This document shows positions 7,708-16,527 of a stretch of 36,460 nucleotides of DNA, in pieces. Numbering within the stretch: position 1 is the stretch's first letter; every line of letters begins with the position of its first letter. Position numbers and translations under genes: made by a program. The notes beneath the pieces were generated by a model that had not been told where the DNA came from, searched no databases, and was given only the letters and a program-made list of their open reading frames with translations. The stretch comes from Lampropedia hyalina DSM 16112 (GTDB lineage Bacteria > Pseudomonadota > Gammaproteobacteria > Burkholderiales > Burkholderiaceae_C): positions 1-36,460 of the forward strand of contig NZ_FQUZ01000032.1 in NCBI RefSeq assembly GCF_900129055.1, read 5' to 3'.

Positions 7708-8169
7708 TCAGTGCGACACCGACGCGGACACCGCACCGGCATCGACCGAACGCTCGACTGCCACGGTATCCTGCACACATTGGCGCACCACGTTGGCACA
7801 GTCCTGCCGCAGGCTCTCGCCCCATGTAGGCAACAGGGCTTGCAGCGAGGCCAGCGACTGCGCCTGCTGCTCCAGCACACGCTCCATGGCACGCTGGATT
7901 TCTGCCTGAAGCAAGGCATCGATGCGCGGCAGAACAGAGGCCACAATCTGCTGCTGCACGGCATCGCTCAACCCTTGCTCCAGAGTGCCCGTCACAGCCA
8001 CATCCCGCTGCGCCAGCACGGCGGCAGACACCGGGGCCAGCACCACCTGTTCGGTCAGCACCGGCACTTCCACCACCTGCACCAGCGTGGGAATATCGGC
8101 AGCATGGTTCAAATCAATGGCAACGGGCAGGATGGCAAGGGTGGCTGGGTCGGAAAATATCATGGTCAT
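7708..8169 (-). CDS. Small hypothetical protein, DUF2486-like
   Basis: A 153-aa protein of unknown function. Its N-terminal part has DIPTLVQVVEVPVLTEQVV, resembling the 'IPVLTEVV' stretch I remember from DUF2486 proteins that follow holC in Burkholderiales. The C-terminal half is helical, Gln/Ala/Leu-rich and amphipathic (LLQAEIQRAMERVLEQQAQS), probably a coiled coil. No signal peptide or membrane segment is visible. The start at 8169 (or the ATG two codons later at 8163) avoids overlap with holC, 19 bp upstream on the same strand. It is probably the last gene of the protease-reductase-holC operon. Confidence 0.6.
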   Translation of the reverse strand: MTMIFSDPATLAILPVAIDLNHAADIPTLVQVVEVPVLTEQVVLAPVSAAVLAQRDVAVTGTLEQGLSDAVQQQIVASVLPRIDALLQAEIQRAMERVLEQQAQSLASLQALLPTWGESLRQDCANVVRQCVQDTVAVERSVDAGAVSASVSH

Positions 8170-8188
8170 CGGGTTCTGGGCAAGGCAT

Positions 8189-8644
8189 TCACAGTGCGGG
8201 ATCGGCCAGCAAATCGTGGCTGGAAATGGTACAGCCACTTTGCTGGTAATGTCGCCAACGTTGCCGGGCATTGTGCCGGTCTGCATCGTCATCGCGCGCC
8301 ACCAGTTCGTACAGCACCTGAAAACGCTCGAAACCGGCAGGCACTGCGGGCAGCAAATTGAGCAATGCGTCGGTGTGCCCCGCCCGGTCAGGCTGGGTCA
8401 GCAGGTGGATACGGCTCCACGCATCGTCATGGGCTGTGGTCGATTCAGGCGCATCGTCCAGGCACAGGGCATGGGCGACAAAATCGACGGGATTCATGTT
8501 CCACAGCATCTGGTCGAGCCGCAACAGCACCTCGGCTTCGGCCAGCACCGCCAGCCTGTGCTGCTGCATGAAGTTCTTGCGCACCAGGCGGCAGGCATAC
8601 GGCAACTTCTGCGGCACGTTGAAAATGAAACGGATTTCAGTCAT
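8189..8644 (-). CDS. holC: DNA polymerase III subunit chi
   Basis: HolC is the clamp-loader accessory subunit that links the DnaX complex to single-strand DNA-binding protein at the replication fork. The 151-aa sequence starts MTEIRFIFNVPQKLPYACRLVRK and carries the family blocks AEAEVLLRLDQMLW, GFERFQVLYELV and ARQRWRHYQQSG. I chose the ATG at 8644. The frame extends upstream to 8776 only as a shadow of the reductase gene. Its start overlaps the end of the reductase gene by 8 bp, so translation is probably coupled. Confidence 0.9.
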   Translation of the reverse strand: MTEIRFIFNVPQKLPYACRLVRKNFMQQHRLAVLAEAEVLLRLDQMLWNMNPVDFVAHALCLDDAPESTTAHDDAWSRIHLLTQPDRAGHTDALLNLLPAVPAGFERFQVLYELVARDDDADRHNARQRWRHYQQSGCTISSHDLLADPAL

Positions 8645-9698
8645 GGGTCGGCAGCCTGCCCAGCCGTTGCAGCAGGCGGGTGCTGGTGGTGGTGTATTGC
8701 AGCAGCACCGGAGCCTGTTGCAGGGATTCGGCAATCGCAAAGGCAGCCAGTGTGGCTTCGTGAAAGGCGCAAACAATCAGCTTGCGCTTGCCGGGGTAGC
8801 TGGCCATATCGCCAATCGCGTACACGCCTGGCAGGCTGGTGCTGAAGCGGGCCGGATCGACCACCAGTGCCTTCTGCTGCATAGCCAGGCCCCATTGCTC
8901 CAATGTGCCCAGGCGCGGACTGATGCCCTGGTACACCAGCAACACGTCCAGCGGCAGAGAAAACACCGTGCCATCAGCCCCCAGCACGCCCAGATCGGAC
9001 AGATGACCGCCTTCGTTCCGGTTCAGGCTCTGGAGCTGGCCGATGCAGACCTGCACGGCATTCGCCTCGCGCAGTTGCTGCAATTGCGCCAGTTGCACGT
9101 CACTGCCCTTGAACACATCGCGCCGGTGCAGCAGCATGAGTTGCGCGGGTCGCTGTGGCAGTGGCAGGTTCGCCAGTTCCAGCAGCCGGGCCACAGCTTC
9201 CTCGTCGCCGCCATACACCACCACCTTGCGCTGCGCCAGCACCGCGCTGCGGTCGTGCGACTGCATGAAGACCTGCCGGTTCAGCAGCGCATCCACTCCT
9301 TCGAGCTTGAGCGGGCGCGGCGTGAACGCCCCCACTCCCAGGGCCAGCACCACGGCACGCGCCACCAGACACAGCCCCTGCTGCGTGCGCAACTCCACCC
9401 GGCCATCGTCCAGGGACGCAAGGCTTTGCACCGTCTGCCCCCAGTGCCACTCAATCGGGAAAGGCCGCAACTGCTCCTGCAACTGCGCCGCCAGTTCCCG
9501 GCCCGTGCAGGCTGGAATGCCGGGGATGTCATAAATCGGCTTGTGGGGGTACAGCTCTGCGCACTGCCCGCCCGCGTGGGGCAATGCTTCCACCAGATGG
9601 CAGGCGATACCCTGCAAGCCCAACTGGAAAAGCTGGAACAGTCCAGCAGGCCCTGCGCCCACCACCACCACCTCGGTCTGAATGATTGCTTCGCTCAT
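8637..9698 (-). CDS. Ferredoxin--NADP reductase type 2 (thioredoxin-reductase-like FAD enzyme)
   Basis: An FAD flavoenzyme of the thioredoxin-reductase fold that moves electrons between NADPH and ferredoxin or flavodoxin. The FAD-binding motif VVVGAGPAGL lies at residues 11-20. HAGGQCAELYPHKPIYDIPG is the hallmark of type 2 Fnr. The C-terminal FAD motif GVYAIGDMASYPGKRKL is present. The CxxC disulfide of true thioredoxin reductases is absent, as expected. It has 353 aa. It sits 25 bp after the DegS-like gene and overlaps holC by 8 bp. Confidence 0.92.
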   Translation of the reverse strand: MSEAIIQTEVVVVGAGPAGLFQLFQLGLQGIACHLVEALPHAGGQCAELYPHKPIYDIPGIPACTGRELAAQLQEQLRPFPIEWHWGQTVQSLASLDDGRVELRTQQGLCLVARAVVLALGVGAFTPRPLKLEGVDALLNRQVFMQSHDRSAVLAQRKVVVYGGDEEAVARLLELANLPLPQRPAQLMLLHRRDVFKGSDVQLAQLQQLREANAVQVCIGQLQSLNRNEGGHLSDLGVLGADGTVFSLPLDVLLVYQGISPRLGTLEQWGLAMQQKALVVDPARFSTSLPGVYAIGDMASYPGKRKLIVCAFHEATLAAFAIAESLQQAPVLLQYTTTSTRLLQRLGRLPTHD

Positions 9699-9723
9699 CG
9701 ATATTCAACCTTGCGCACCATCT

Positions 9724-10890
9724 TCAACGCCGTTGCCCGGCATTGCGCGTCATGGCCGGACGCTCTGCGGGAGTGACGCGCACCTGGGATGCCTGCGCGC
9801 CCCGATACACCGTGAATTCCACCGGAACCTGCGGCTTGAGGGCCGCCACCGTGGTGAGCAACTCACGGGCATTGTGAATCTCCTGCCCGCCCACATGAGA
9901 GATCACATCCCCCGGACGCAACCCGGCCTGTGCTGCCGGGCCATTCTGGATCACGCCGGTGATGATGATGCCATGCGTCACCTGCACCCCGGTGGCCTGC
10001 GCCAGCTCGGGCGTCAGATCGTTCATGCCGACACCGACCCAGCCGCGAATCACCCGCCCTTCCTGCACCAGACTTTGCAGCACCCACTGCGCCGTGGCGG
10101 CAGGAATGGCAAACCCGATGCCCATGCTGCCACCCGACTGCGAAAAGATGGCCGTGTTGATGCCCTGCAAATCACCCTGAATATCCACCAATGCCCCCCC
10201 CGAATTGCCGGGATTGATGGCCGCATCGGTCTGGATGAAATTCTCGAACGCATTGATGCCCAACTGGTTGCGCCCCAGCGCACTGACAATGCCGCTGGTC
10301 ACGGTCTGCCCCACACCAAACGGATTGCCAATCGCCAGCACCTGGTCGCCAATGGCCAACTGGTCGGAGTGGCCGATGGTGATGGCAGGCAGATTCTGCG
10401 CATCGATGCGCAACACTGCCAGATCGGTATCGGGGTCTGTGCCAATGGTGCGGGCGCGGAATTCCCGGCCATCCTGAAGCGTCACGGTGATTTCGTCGGC
10501 CCCTTCCACCACATGGTTGTTGGTGAGCAGATAGCCATCGGCACTGACGATCACTCCACTGCCCAGTCCACTCTGCGACTGGTTGGCCGCCCCGCCGAAG
10601 AAATACTGGAACAGCGGATCGTTCGCATACGGGTGGCGCACCATCGTGCTGGTGTTGATGCTCACCACCGAAGGCGCGGCCTTCTGTGCAGCCGCACTGA
10701 GACTGCCCGCCACCGGCTCTGCCAATTGCAGCGCGGGCGATTGCGCCAGTTGCAGCACCGGCCCGGCCGATGGCACTGCCGCCGGTCGCCCCACCGTGTC
10801 CAGCCATTCGGGGCGCAAGGTGAGCACCACAAAATACACCGCCAGCAAGGCGGTGACCCACTGGGCAAACAGCAACCAAAGTTTTTTCAT
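9724..10890 (-). CDS. DegS/HtrA-like membrane-anchored periplasmic serine protease with one PDZ domain
   Basis: A trypsin-like envelope protease of the HtrA family. The 388-aa protein starts with one membrane anchor at about residues 3-25 (MKKLWLLFAQWVTALLAVYF), then a low-complexity linker. The catalytic triad is H126 (TNNHVVEG), D156 (DPDTDLAVL) and S230 (NPGNSGGAL). A single PDZ domain follows (GIIITGVIQNGPAAQAGLRPGD). One PDZ and an uncleaved-looking anchor resemble DegS more than DegP. A role in envelope-stress signalling is inference. The ATG at 10890 was chosen over 10917 because it puts the anchor at the N-terminus. It is the first gene of a tight minus-strand operon and is divergent from the Nif3-like gene. 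Confidence 0.88.
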   Translation of the reverse strand: MKKLWLLFAQWVTALLAVYFVVLTLRPEWLDTVGRPAAVPSAGPVLQLAQSPALQLAEPVAGSLSAAAQKAAPSVVSINTSTMVRHPYANDPLFQYFFGGAANQSQSGLGSGVIVSADGYLLTNNHVVEGADEITVTLQDGREFRARTIGTDPDTDLAVLRIDAQNLPAITIGHSDQLAIGDQVLAIGNPFGVGQTVTSGIVSALGRNQLGINAFENFIQTDAAINPGNSGGALVDIQGDLQGINTAIFSQSGGSMGIGFAIPAATAQWVLQSLVQEGRVIRGWVGVGMNDLTPELAQATGVQVTHGIIITGVIQNGPAAQAGLRPGDVISHVGGQEIHNARELLTTVAALKPQVPVEFTVYRGAQASQVRVTPAERPAMTRNAGQRR

Positions 10891-11062
10891 CCAGACACCT
10901 TCAACGCAAGCCACCAATCATCGATTATCTGCACGCACTGCCACACGCCACCGTGCCCATGCAAGCCGGTCGCCATTTTCCCATGCCCTGGGATGATGAA
11001 TGGCCATCGATGCCAATGTGCGGCACAATCGCAGCGCACGCAAGACGATTACCTGACACCCT

Positions 11063-11833
11063 ATGCCCACCCATCTCCCTGCTACCATTGATCGCGACAC
11101 CCTGCTGGCACGCTGCAACACCCTGCTCAAGCCGGAAAATTTCAAGGATTACGGCCCCAACGGACTGCAAGTGGAAGGCAAGCCCCGCATTCACACTCTG
11201 GTCAGCGGTGTCACGGCCAGCCTGGCGTTGATCGAGGCGGCCATCGAGGCCAGGGCCGATGCCATCTTCGTCCACCACGGCCTGTTCTGGCGCGGGCAGG
11301 ATGGCCGCATCACCGGCTGGATGAAGCAGCGCGTGCAACGCCTGCTGGAGCACGACATCAACCTGTTCGCCTACCACCTGCCACTCGATGCCCACCCGGA
11401 ACTGGGCAACAACGCGCAACTGGGCCTGCAACTGGGATGGGGCACGGGAAGCCCGTTGGAGCCACAGTCACTGATCTTTCAGGCCAGCGTCGATTACCCC
11501 TCCATCGACCATCTGCAACAGGCACTCGAAGAGAAACTGGGACGCAGCGTCACCGCAATTGCCGCCGATACACAATGCCCCATCCGCCGACTGGCCTGGT
11601 GCAGCGGCGGTGCGCAGGGCTATTTCCAGCAGGCCATCGATGCCGGGGTGGATGCCTTCGTCACCGGCGAAATTTCCGAACCCCAGGCGCATCTGGCCCG
11701 TGAAACCGGCGTAGCCTTCCTGGCCGCAGGCCACCATGCCACCGAACGCTTTGGCGCACCGGCAGTGGCCACGCAACTGGCCGCCGAATATGGACTGGCA
11801 CACCGGTTCATCGAAATCGACAATCCGGCCTGA
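11063..11833 (+). CDS. Nif3-like dinuclear metal-centre protein (YbgI family)
   Basis: A member of the Nif3/YbgI family of ring-shaped hexamers that bind two metals; also annotated as GTP cyclohydrolase I type 2 homologue, but the physiological reaction is unclear. The 256-aa protein has the expected motifs: GPNGLQVEG near the N-terminus, FVHHGLFWRG with metal ligands H71 and H72, LPLDAHPELGNN in the middle, and the C-terminal FLAAGHHATERFG with further ligands. It is divergent from the DegS-like protease across 172 bp and convergent with mscL. Confidence 0.9.
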   Translation: MPTHLPATIDRDTLLARCNTLLKPENFKDYGPNGLQVEGKPRIHTLVSGVTASLALIEAAIEARADAIFVHHGLFWRGQDGRITGWMKQRVQRLLEHDINLFAYHLPLDAHPELGNNAQLGLQLGWGTGSPLEPQSLIFQASVDYPSIDHLQQALEEKLGRSVTAIAADTQCPIRRLAWCSGGAQGYFQQAIDAGVDAFVTGEISEPQAHLARETGVAFLAAGHHATERFGAPAVATQLAAEYGLAHRFIEIDNPA

Positions 11834-11850
11834 GATCGCAAACACGTTCT

Positions 11851-11877
11851 GAGAGCGGCTGGAGAGCCGCCCTTCTC
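11851..11877. terminator. Hairpin between convergent Nif3-like gene and mscL
   Basis: gcggct-ggag-agccgc (11855-11870), extended by GAGA/TCTC at the base, lies in the 53-bp gap between the two stop codons. There is no proper U-tract on either side, so it is a weak or bidirectional terminator at best. Confidence 0.4.
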
Positions 11878-11886
11878 AAAGGCCCG

Positions 11887-12315
11887 TTATTTCTTCAGAC
11901 TGTCGCGAATCTCACGCAGCAACACCACTTCCTCGGCGGGTTCCGCTTGCACTTCAGGGGCAGCCGGAGCTTCGCGCTTGATGCGGTTGATCTGCTTGAT
12001 CATCAGGAAAATGATGAATGCCAGAATCAGGAAATTCAGCGCAATCGTAATAAAGCTGCCATAGGCAAATACTGGCACACCGGCATCCCGATAGGCAGTC
12101 AATGATGGCGCAATCCCTTCAGGCACAGCTCCCAGCGGGATAAAAAGATTGGAAAAATCCAGCTTGCCGAACACCAACCCGACCACCGGCATGATGAGGT
12201 CTTTGACCACCGAATCCACGATCTTGCCGAACGCACCACCAATAATGACACCCACGGCCAGATCAATCACATTGCCCTTGATGGCAAATTCCCGAAACTC
12301 CTGCACAAAACTCAT
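11887..12315 (-). CDS. mscL: Large-conductance mechanosensitive channel
   Basis: MscL is a homopentameric inner-membrane channel that opens under membrane tension to release solutes during hypo-osmotic shock. The 142-aa protein begins [30 protein letters not shown] (amphipathic N-terminal helix and pore-lining first membrane helix). A second membrane helix at about 75-100 reads [20 protein letters not shown]. It ends in the charged cytoplasmic helix [17 protein letters not shown]. The ATG at 12315 is preceded by a strong AGGAGG ribosome-binding site, so the longer open frame to 12396 is not used. Confidence 0.97.
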   Translation of the reverse strand: MSFVQEFREFAIKGNVIDLAVGVIIGGAFGKIVDSVVKDLIMPVVGLVFGKLDFSNLFIPLGAVPEGIAPSLTAYRDAGVPVFAYGSFITIALNFLILAFIIFLMIKQINRIKREAPAAPEVQAEPAEEVVLLREIRDSLKK

Positions 12316-12429
12316 GGCACTCCTCCTGTCAGCAAATGTTGAAAGAGCAATTATTGTGCGCCAAATTCCAGGCTTGCACAGCAGGAAGGTCTGCATTCAT
12401 GGCCTCTGATACGCCCTGTTTCCCCTGAC

Positions 12430-12456
12430 AAGCCCGGCAATCTACCTGCCGGGCTT
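12430..12456 (+). repeat. Strong hairpin overlapping the -35 of the sspA promoter
   Basis: AAGCCCGGCA (12430-12439) and TGCCGGGCTT (12447-12456) are exact complements with a 7-nt loop. No T-run follows. The right edge shares its last two bases with the putative -35 hexamer of sspA. Confidence 0.5.
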
Positions 12457-12484
12457 GAAATCGCCCTTGCATTTTTTGTATGAT
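12455..12484 (+). promoter_or_regulatory. Putative sigma-70 promoter of sspA
   Basis: TTGAAA (12455-12460), an 18-bp spacer, then TATGAT (12479-12484). This would start transcription near 12491, about 59 nt before the sspA start codon. Confidence 0.55.
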
Positions 12485-12549
12485 AGGCGTCGCAGAGCGG
12501 AGGGCCACGGCGCATCCGCTCTTTCAATTTGGACAAGGAACGAAAAAAC

Positions 12550-13149
12550 ATGATGGTGCTTTACTCTGGGACGACCTGCCCTTTTTCCCACCGCTGCCGC
12601 TTTGTGCTGTTTGAAAAAGGCATGGACTTTGAAATCCGCGACGTGGATCTGTTCAACAAGCCCGAAGAAATCACTCTGATGAACCCCTACGGCCAGGTGC
12701 CGATTCTGGTGGAACGCGACCTGATTCTGTATGAATCCAACATCATCAACGAATACATCGACGAGCGTTTTCCCCACCCGCAGCTGATGCCCGGCGACCC
12801 GGTGGATCGGGCGCGCGTGCGACTGTTCCTGCTCAACTTCGAGAAAGAGCTGTTCGTGCATGTGCTGGCACTGGAAGGCCATGACGACAAGGCCAAGATC
12901 AAGGCACGCGCCCATATCCGCGACCGCCTCACGCAACTGGCCCCCAACTTCCTGAAGAACAAATACATGCTGGGCGAGAACTTCTCGATGCTCGACGTGG
13001 CCATCGCCCCACTGCTGTGGCGGCTGGAGCACTATGGCATCGAACTCAGCCGCAATGCGGCTCCGCTGCTCAAGTACGGCGAGCGGCTGTTCTCGCGCCC
13101 GGCCTATATCGAGGCACTGACCCCATCCGAGAAAGTCATGCGCCGATAA
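12550..13149 (+). CDS. sspA: Stringent starvation protein A (GST-fold RNA polymerase-associated protein)
   Basis: SspA has a glutathione-S-transferase fold, binds RNA polymerase and helps cells through starvation and acid stress. The 200-aa protein starts MMVLYSGTTCPFSHRCRFVL (thioredoxin-like N-terminal domain). It carries NPYGQVPILVERDLILYESNIINEYIDE, the substrate-binding-like part of the GST fold, and ends in an all-helical domain with YMLGENFSMLDVAIAPLLWRL. The start at 12550 has an AAGGAA ribosome-binding site about 9 nt upstream. The frame is open from 12529 but without ATG. It heads a plus-strand run sspA-sspB-surE-pcm-nlpD. Confidence 0.94.
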   Translation: MMVLYSGTTCPFSHRCRFVLFEKGMDFEIRDVDLFNKPEEITLMNPYGQVPILVERDLILYESNIINEYIDERFPHPQLMPGDPVDRARVRLFLLNFEKELFVHVLALEGHDDKAKIKARAHIRDRLTQLAPNFLKNKYMLGENFSMLDVAIAPLLWRLEHYGIELSRNAAPLLKYGERLFSRPAYIEALTPSEKVMRR

Positions 13150-13247
13150 TCCGGCCAGCCCGATCTGCGGGCTGTCTCTGGCATCTACCCTGTTCCAGTG
13201 GCAGCCCGCTTTCCTGTGCCCTCTTTTTTGCAAAGCACCCGTTCACC

Positions 13248-13943
13248 ATGAACACCCCCGCCAGCCTTCCGCCCACCCAGCCCTACCTGATCCGGGCACT
13301 GCATGAATGGTGTACCGACAACGGCTTCACGCCCCATCTGGCCGTCAAGGTGGATGCGTCCGTGCAGGTGCCGATGGAATACGTCCAGCACGGCGAGATC
13401 ATCCTCAACGTCAGCTACGATGCCACCAGTCACCTGAGAATCGGCAACGATTCTGTCGAATTCCAGGCGCGGTTTGGTGGTACGCCCCGCGTCATCATCG
13501 TACCCATCGGGCGCATCATGGCCATCTACGCGCGGGAGAACGGCCAGGGCATGGCATTCCATGTACCGGAAACCACCGAGGCACCCACGGCCCTGACGGT
13601 ATCGAGCGAAAACACAGAATCAAGCCCCCCGGCAACCGAAGCCGCACCTGCACCCGACACAGCCGAAGCAACAGCCAGCCCCGCTGCCGCGCCAGAGCAC
13701 ACGCCGAGCACAGGCCCAGGTTCTGCCAAAAAAACCAGTGCACGCAAGAGTTCCACGACTGCCTCCACCGCAGCCAAAAGCCGCTCTCGCCGCAAAGCCA
13801 GTGAAAGTGAGGCAGAATCCGCACCCGGCACCCTCGCGGCAGTCCCCGCTGGCTCCACGGGCGATACCCAGCCCACATCCCCATCGGCGGCCACCTCTGC
13901 TGCTCCTGCCAGCAAACGACCTGTACTCAAGCGCATCAAGTAA
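13248..13943 (+). CDS. sspB: ClpXP adaptor protein SspB with a long disordered tail
   Basis: SspB carries ssrA-tagged peptides to the ClpXP protease. The N-terminal globular domain, about residues 1-105, is clear ([21 protein letters not shown], then [32 protein letters not shown]). It is followed by about 120 residues of Ala/Ser/Thr/Pro-rich low-complexity sequence. The protein ends RPVLKRIK, which resembles the ClpX-binding (XB) motif at the SspB C-terminus. At 231 aa it is well above E. coli SspB (165 aa), and the extra length is all in the tether. The ATG has no Shine-Dalgarno sequence but a CACCATG context. sspA ends 98 bp upstream. Confidence 0.93.
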   Translation: MNTPASLPPTQPYLIRALHEWCTDNGFTPHLAVKVDASVQVPMEYVQHGEIILNVSYDATSHLRIGNDSVEFQARFGGTPRVIIVPIGRIMAIYARENGQGMAFHVPETTEAPTALTVSSENTESSPPATEAAPAPDTAEATASPAAAPEHTPSTGPGSAKKTSARKSSTTASTAAKSRSRRKASESEAESAPGTLAAVPAGSTGDTQPTSPSAATSAAPASKRPVLKRIK

Positions 13944-13977
13944 AACCACGGATTGGCCCACTGGCCCGACAGTCACC

Positions 13978-14766
13978 ATGAAAATACTGCTCTGCAATGA
14001 TGATGGCTATCTGGCACCCGGCATCGTGGCTCTGCACGAAGCCTTGCAGCACATTGCCGAAGTCGATGTCGTAGCCCCGGAGCACAACAACAGTGCCAAG
14101 TCCAATGCCCTGACCATCCATTCACCCCTGTATGTGAACCGCTCGCACACGGGTTTTCGCTACATCAACGGCACGCCCGCAGACTGTGTTCACATTGCCC
14201 TGACCGGCCTGCTGGACTATCGCCCCGACCTGGTGGTTTCCGGCATCAACAACGGAGCCAACATGGGCGATGACACACTTTATTCCGGCACCGTGGGCGC
14301 GGCCATGGAAGGCTACCTGTTCGGCATCCCTGCCATCGCCTTCTCACTGGTGGACAAGGACTGGCAACACCTCGACAGTGCCGCCCGTGCCGCCGCGCTG
14401 CTGGTACAGCAGTTGCACGCACAGCAGCCTGCCGCAGCACCGGGGCAAGCCCCGTGGCTGCTCAACGTCAATATTCCCAACCGCCCGTTTGCCCACATCC
14501 AGCCACCCCGCTGGTGTCGCCTGGGGCGACGCCACGCCGCAGAGCGGGTCATTGCGCAGACCAACCCGCGCGGCGAAACCATGTACTGGATCGGCGCATC
14601 GGGCGGCGTTGCCGATGGAGCCGAAGGCACCGACTTCCATGCCACAGCCCAAGGGCACATTGCCATCACTCCACTGCGCGTGGATCTGACCAGCCATGAA
14701 ACCCTGGAGCACTGGCGCAGCCGCACCGCCACACTCTGGCCCAGCACGCAGGCCCCCATCGGATGA
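13978..14766 (+). CDS. surE: 5'/3'-nucleotidase, acid phosphatase SurE
   Basis: SurE is a metal-dependent survival-protein phosphatase that hydrolyses nucleoside 5'- and 3'-monophosphates. The 262-aa protein starts [16 protein letters not shown] with the metal-binding N-D-D motif (residues 7-9). It continues with [19 protein letters not shown] and [30 protein letters not shown], all diagnostic. It follows sspB by 34 bp and overlaps pcm by 4 bp (ATGA), so the two are translationally coupled. The start again has a CACCATG context. Confidence 0.96.
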   Translation: MKILLCNDDGYLAPGIVALHEALQHIAEVDVVAPEHNNSAKSNALTIHSPLYVNRSHTGFRYINGTPADCVHIALTGLLDYRPDLVVSGINNGANMGDDTLYSGTVGAAMEGYLFGIPAIAFSLVDKDWQHLDSAARAAALLVQQLHAQQPAAAPGQAPWLLNVNIPNRPFAHIQPPRWCRLGRRHAAERVIAQTNPRGETMYWIGASGGVADGAEGTDFHATAQGHIAITPLRVDLTSHETLEHWRSRTATLWPSTQAPIG

Positions 14767-15467
14767 ACGGCATCGCACCGTCCTCTCGCCTGGCCCCTGC
14801 ATCCCGCGCCCATCCGGCCAACCAGCAGGCTGCCAAGGAGCGCATGCTGGGCCGACTGGCCGCTGCCGGGCACTGCGCCAGCGTGCTCCACGCCATGGGC
14901 CAGATCGACCGACACAACTTTGTCCCCCCCAGACTGGCCAGCAAGGCCTACGACGAAAGCAGCCTGCCGATTGGCTTCGAGCAAACCATCTCCAAACCCT
15001 CGATGATTGCGCGCGTGCTCTCCCTGCTCATTCCGGAAGATGCCCCTTCCGGTTTCCGCCTGCCCGGCCGGGTGCTGGAAATCGGTACCGGCTGTGGCTA
15101 TCAGGCCGCGGTATTGAGTAAAATTGCAACAGAAGTCTATTCGATGGAGCGAATAAAGGGCTTGCATGAATGTGCGCGTGATAACCTTCGGGAGTTGCGT
15201 TTGGTCAATTTGCATCTGCTGTTTGGTGACGGCATGGCAGGCTATGCAAAAGGTGCCCCCTACACTGCCATCGTCTCGGCAGCAGCAGGAGCGGCCATAC
15301 CGAATGCCTGGCTGGAACAACTTGCGGTCGGCGGTCGCATCATTGCCCCCACGCAATCGGACACCGGCCATCAGCTTCTGATGGTATTGGACAAAACCGC
15401 CACAGGAATACGGCAATTTGCACTGGAAGCAGTGCGTTTTGTGCCATTAAAATCAGGAACCAGCTAA
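14763..15467 (+). CDS. pcm: Protein-L-isoaspartate O-methyltransferase
   Basis: Pcm methylates L-isoaspartyl residues in damaged proteins using S-adenosylmethionine, starting their repair. The 234-aa protein has the SAM-binding motif [15 protein letters not shown] and the upstream block [23 protein letters not shown] Lys/Ala-rich N-terminal extension precedes a helical region ([14 protein letters not shown]). The order surE-pcm-nlpD is widely conserved. From about 15110 the third-position GC content drops noticeably compared with surE. Confidence 0.93.
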   Translation: MNGIAPSSRLAPASRAHPANQQAAKERMLGRLAAAGHCASVLHAMGQIDRHNFVPPRLASKAYDESSLPIGFEQTISKPSMIARVLSLLIPEDAPSGFRLPGRVLEIGTGCGYQAAVLSKIATEVYSMERIKGLHECARDNLRELRLVNLHLLFGDGMAGYAKGAPYTAIVSAAAGAAIPNAWLEQLAVGGRIIAPTQSDTGHQLLMVLDKTATGIRQFALEAVRFVPLKSGTS

Positions 15468-15484
15468 ATCAAGGATTGATCGTT

Positions 15485-16426
15485 ATGCAAATTTGGAGAA
15501 ACATCGGTGGCGCATTGGCAGCAGGTGCCGTCTTGGCTGGATGCAGTTCAGTCAGCCTCAACCGGGCACCGGTCGAGAATATCAGCGGAGACATTCCCCT
15601 GAGCTGCGGTACCACCTGCCCTCCATGCCCGGCCTCGGCATGTGCCCCGGTCTCCAAACCACCAGTTGAATCAGCGGCCAGCAGCCAGTCCCTGCAATAC
15701 TACACGGTTCAGCCTGGCGATACCCTGTCGAAAATTGCGCGCAAACACGACCAGAGTGTGCGCAAGATTTCCGAGTGGAACAATATCTCCAATCCTAATG
15801 TCATCTCGGTGGGTCAGAGATTGGCAGTATCGGCTCCGGTGGCAGGGACCGTGGTCAGCACCAGCAGTGCCAGTGCCTCCGGCAACACGGTCGTAGTACA
15901 GCCCGTCAGCACCACACCAAGCACGTCACCTGCGGCCAGTACCAACGTCACGGCCACCGCATTGGCTCCCCTGCCTCCTGCCACAGCCAGTGCTCCAGCG
16001 GCGGTGGCTGCGCCAGCCACTCCACCAGCGACCAGCACTACAGCAGCCGCAGCGGTATCCAGCCAAGGATTCATCTGGCCAGCCAGCGGGCAGCTCATCA
16101 ATGGCTTCAACGAAACCACCAACAAGGGCTATGGCATTGCAGGCAATGCCGGTGATCCGGTGCTGGCCGCCCAGAGCGGTCAGGTGGTCTATGCCGGTTC
16201 CGGCCTGCGCGGCTATGGCAACCTGCTCATCATCAAGCACAATGACGAATACCTGACGGCCTACGCCCACAACCGTGCCCTGCTGGTCAAGGAAGGCGAC
16301 CAGGTCAGCCGTGGTCAGCGGATTGCCGAAATGGGCAACACCGACACCGACCGCGTGAAGCTGCACTTTGAAGTGCGCCGTCAGGGCAAGCCTGTCAATC
16401 CAGGCGAATACCTGCCCAAACGCTGA
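15485..16426 (+). CDS. nlpD: Murein hydrolase activator lipoprotein NlpD (LysM + degenerate M23)
   Basis: An outer-membrane lipoprotein that activates the septal amidase during cell separation. The 313-aa protein begins MQIWRNIGGALAAGAVLAGC, with lipobox LAGC and lipidated C20. A LysM peptidoglycan-binding domain follows (YYTVQPGDTLSKIARKHDQS). A long Ala/Thr/Ser/Pro linker leads to a C-terminal LytM/M23 domain. That domain reads NKGYGIAGNAGDPVLAAQSG where active enzymes have HxGxD, so it lacks metal ligands and fits an activator rather than a hydrolase. The ATG at 15485 was chosen over the non-ATG start at 15476 because it gives a proper signal peptide and follows AAGGA. rpoS, which normally comes next, is missing. 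Confidence 0.92.
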   Translation: MQIWRNIGGALAAGAVLAGCSSVSLNRAPVENISGDIPLSCGTTCPPCPASACAPVSKPPVESAASSQSLQYYTVQPGDTLSKIARKHDQSVRKISEWNNISNPNVISVGQRLAVSAPVAGTVVSTSSASASGNTVVVQPVSTTPSTSPAASTNVTATALAPLPPATASAPAAVAAPATPPATSTTAAAAVSSQGFIWPASGQLINGFNETTNKGYGIAGNAGDPVLAAQSGQVVYAGSGLRGYGNLLIIKHNDEYLTAYAHNRALLVKEGDQVSRGQRIAEMGNTDTDRVKLHFEVRRQGKPVNPGEYLPKR

Positions 16427-16464
16427 TGCACCTCTGACAGCATTGCCCCTGAAGGACATCGGAA

Positions 16465-16489
16465 AGGCGTGTGGCAACACGCCTTTTTT
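16465..16489 (+). terminator. Intrinsic terminator after nlpD
   Basis: aggcgtgt (16465-16472) pairs with acacgcct (16477-16484) around a 4-nt loop and runs into TTTTTT. It closes the sspA...nlpD transcription unit 38 bp after the nlpD stop. Confidence 0.88.
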
Positions 16490-16527
16490 CGTTGCCTCTT
16501 CTTCCATTCTTCATTTCTCGCCCCTGC

